Of a stretch of 64,000 nt of DNA, positions 62,990 through 64,000 are shown piece after piece. Within the stretch, counting starts at the first letter, position 1, and every line of letters begins with the position of its first letter. The notes beneath the pieces were generated by a model. That model saw only the letters and a program-made list of their open reading frames with translations. It had not been told where the DNA came from and did not search any database. The position numbers and the translations under genes are program-made. Source of the stretch: Hyphomicrobium_A sp963759735 (GTDB taxonomy: Bacteria; Pseudomonadota; Alphaproteobacteria; Rhizobiales; Hyphomicrobiaceae); contig CAVXAF010000006.1 of assembly GCA_963759735.1 (NCBI GenBank), forward strand, positions 1-64,000, given 5' to 3'.

Positions 62990-63265
62990 ATGAAGCAAGC
63001 GGCCCATGTCGCCCTTGCCGCCGCGTTCCTGATGACCCTACTTCCCTTGGCCGCCACGGCCGGTGGGAACGGCGCCCTAGAGGTCGAGAAGCCCTCGACC
63101 GGACCTGCCGAGCCGGACACCGGCTATCGCCCACGCTGGGCCGATCCCAATGCCGCACCCGCAATGCCGGGCATCGAAAACGATCCGACGCCGTTCAATC
63201 CGGCCGATGTCGATGCCAACTCCGACACGCTCAATAACAATATCAGCCCTATCGATCCCAACTAG
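62990..63265 (+). CDS. Small exported protein of unknown function
   Basis: A 91-residue protein with a signal peptide (HVALAAAFLMTLLPLAATA) and a mature part of about 65 residues rich in Pro, Asp and Asn (GYRPRWADPNAAPAMPGIE, NSDTLNNNISPIDPN). No domain is recognised. The ATG 62990 has GAGCTCCGCC upstream. It is followed by a 191-bp gap to the ribosome hibernation gene. Confidence 0.7.
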   Translation: MKQAAHVALAAAFLMTLLPLAATAGGNGALEVEKPSTGPAEPDTGYRPRWADPNAAPAMPGIENDPTPFNPADVDANSDTLNNNISPIDPN

Positions 63266-63456
63266 GCGGCGATGCGGCGCGCCTCCTTGGCTGAACCTCT
63301 CGAGGTCTAACGCGTTGGCCAACCTGCGGCGATATTCGGCGAGCTTGCTTCCCCCGCAGCGCTTGCGCGGCGTCAATGAAAATCCATCCGCCACAGGCTG
63401 ACCATCACTTGAGGCTTTGATCTAACTGCGTGACGACACGGAAACCGGAGAGAACG

Positions 63457-64000
63457 ATGGAAAGACCCCTGCAGATCGCATTCAAGAACGTAGAGAGCTC
63501 GGCCTCGCTGGAGAACTTGGTGCGCGAGAGGGTGGAGCGACTGCAGCGCTTTCATTCCCACATCACTGGCGCACGTGTTGTCGTCGAGGTGCCGCACCGC
63601 AGTGCCGAGGGTTCCAAGCCCCCGCTCGGCATCGCCGTCGAGATCGACATTCCCGGACGCGCGCCGGTCGTCGCCAAGGGCGAGCAGGAGCGGCGCGAAC
63701 TGAAGGGCGACAGCACGGCGATCGTCAATCGGGTGTTCGAGGCGGTTGAGCGTCAGCTCGAGCAGATCGCCGCCATTCGCAAGGGCGAGGTCAAGCAACA
63801 CGGCTCGGTAGGCGATACCGGCGTCGTGGTGCGCCTGTTTCCCGAGCAGTACTACGGCTTTATCGAAGTGAAAGATTCCCCCGACCTCTACTTCTCGCGC
63901 GACGTGTGTGGCAACGGGTCGTTCGAGGAGATCAAGGTGGGCTCGCTCGTCCACGTCACGCGGGCAACAAGCGAGGGCCCGATGGGACCGCAGGCCAGCT
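63457..64000 (+). CDS. Ribosome hibernation factor (HPF/RaiA) fused to a cold-shock domain, cut by the right edge
   Basis: The frame is open to the right edge, about 181 codons. An HPF/RaiA-like domain (PLQIAFKNVESSASLENLV, RLQRFHSHITGARVVVEVP) comes first, then an acidic linker, then a cold-shock domain (TGVVVRLFPEQYYGFIEVKD, DLYFSRDVC, IKVGSLVHVTRA) with the aromatic RNA-binding residues. Family HPF proteins bind and silence ribosomes in stationary phase; the cold-shock part would bind RNA. The start ATG 63457 follows GGAGAGAACG. The C-terminus is not seen. Confidence 0.8.
   Translation, partial: MERPLQIAFKNVESSASLENLVRERVERLQRFHSHITGARVVVEVPHRSAEGSKPPLGIAVEIDIPGRAPVVAKGEQERRELKGDSTAIVNRVFEAVERQLEQIAAIRKGEVKQHGSVGDTGVVVRLFPEQYYGFIEVKDSPDLYFSRDVCGNGSFEEIKVGSLVHVTRATSEGPMGPQAS

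Noticed and set aside
1..64000. tRNA or rRNA genes, CRISPR arrays, prophage or insertion sequences
   Set aside because: No cloverleaf-like intergenic sequence, regularly spaced direct repeats, transposase or integrase was recognised. The only RNA gene supported is ssrA.

Overview
This 64 kb, GC-rich, densely coded window looks chromosomal and alphaproteobacterial. Three independent signs support that: a circularly permuted two-piece tmRNA gene next to an alpha-type sspB, a LexA box of the GAAC-N7-GAAC form in front of an imuA-imuB-dnaE2 cassette, and alphaproteobacterial gene orders such as hflK-hflC-DUF2065-degP. Hydroxypyruvate reductase and serine-glyoxylate aminotransferase, two serine-cycle enzymes, lie 3 kb apart and hint at a methylotroph-like Hyphomicrobiales (Hyphomicrobium relatives). 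That placement is inference.

Layout. 1-5.4 kb: glutathione S-transferase (cut by the left edge), an AHSA1/ArsR pair with two operator-like inverted repeats, an IorA/IorB-type molybdenum hydroxylase, a small exported repeat protein and a DUF302 protein. 5.4-6.5 kb (minus): sspB directly downstream of ssrA. 6.7-15 kb (plus): CPBP protease, thyA-folA, hflK-hflC-DUF2065-degP, psd-pssA. 14.9-20.2 kb (minus): an exported protein, exbB-exbD-tonB, a soluble histidine kinase and a HerA-like ATPase. 20.2-26.3 kb (plus): two tandem TonB-dependent receptors, each preceded by the same 17-bp palindrome. 26.4-37.4 kb: hprA, a split YeeE/YedE pair, an amidase, sgaA, an orphan TRAP binding protein, a DUF1007 protein divergent from a ZnuA-like protein, and an L,D-transpeptidase. 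37.7-43.9 kb: the SOS mutagenesis cassette. 43.8-49 kb: cupin, gamma-glutamyltransferase, thiO-thiS-thiG-thiE. 49-53.3 kb: CHAD protein, hemH, an SPFH protein with two NfeD proteins. 53.4-64 kb: envelope and polysaccharide genes (kdsD, beta-barrel protein, galU, galE, lytic transglycosylase, glycosyltransferase), speE, a hydrolase, and a ribosome hibernation factor fused to a cold-shock domain that runs off the right edge.

How genes work together. ExbB-ExbD-TonB would energise the adjacent receptors, and the shared palindrome suggests one regulator. tmRNA makes the degradation tag that SspB hands to ClpXP. LexA would hold the imuA promoter closed until DNA damage. HflKC, DegP, SPFH/NfeD and CPBP are membrane or periplasmic quality-control functions.

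Caveat. Several genes carry apparent single-base frameshifts, mostly one base more or less in a short homopolymer: the AHSA1 gene, both receptors, one YeeE half, dnaE2 and thiO. The first receptor has at least eight. Scattered cases look like consensus errors. The cluster in the first receptor may be a poor assembly patch or a real pseudogene.
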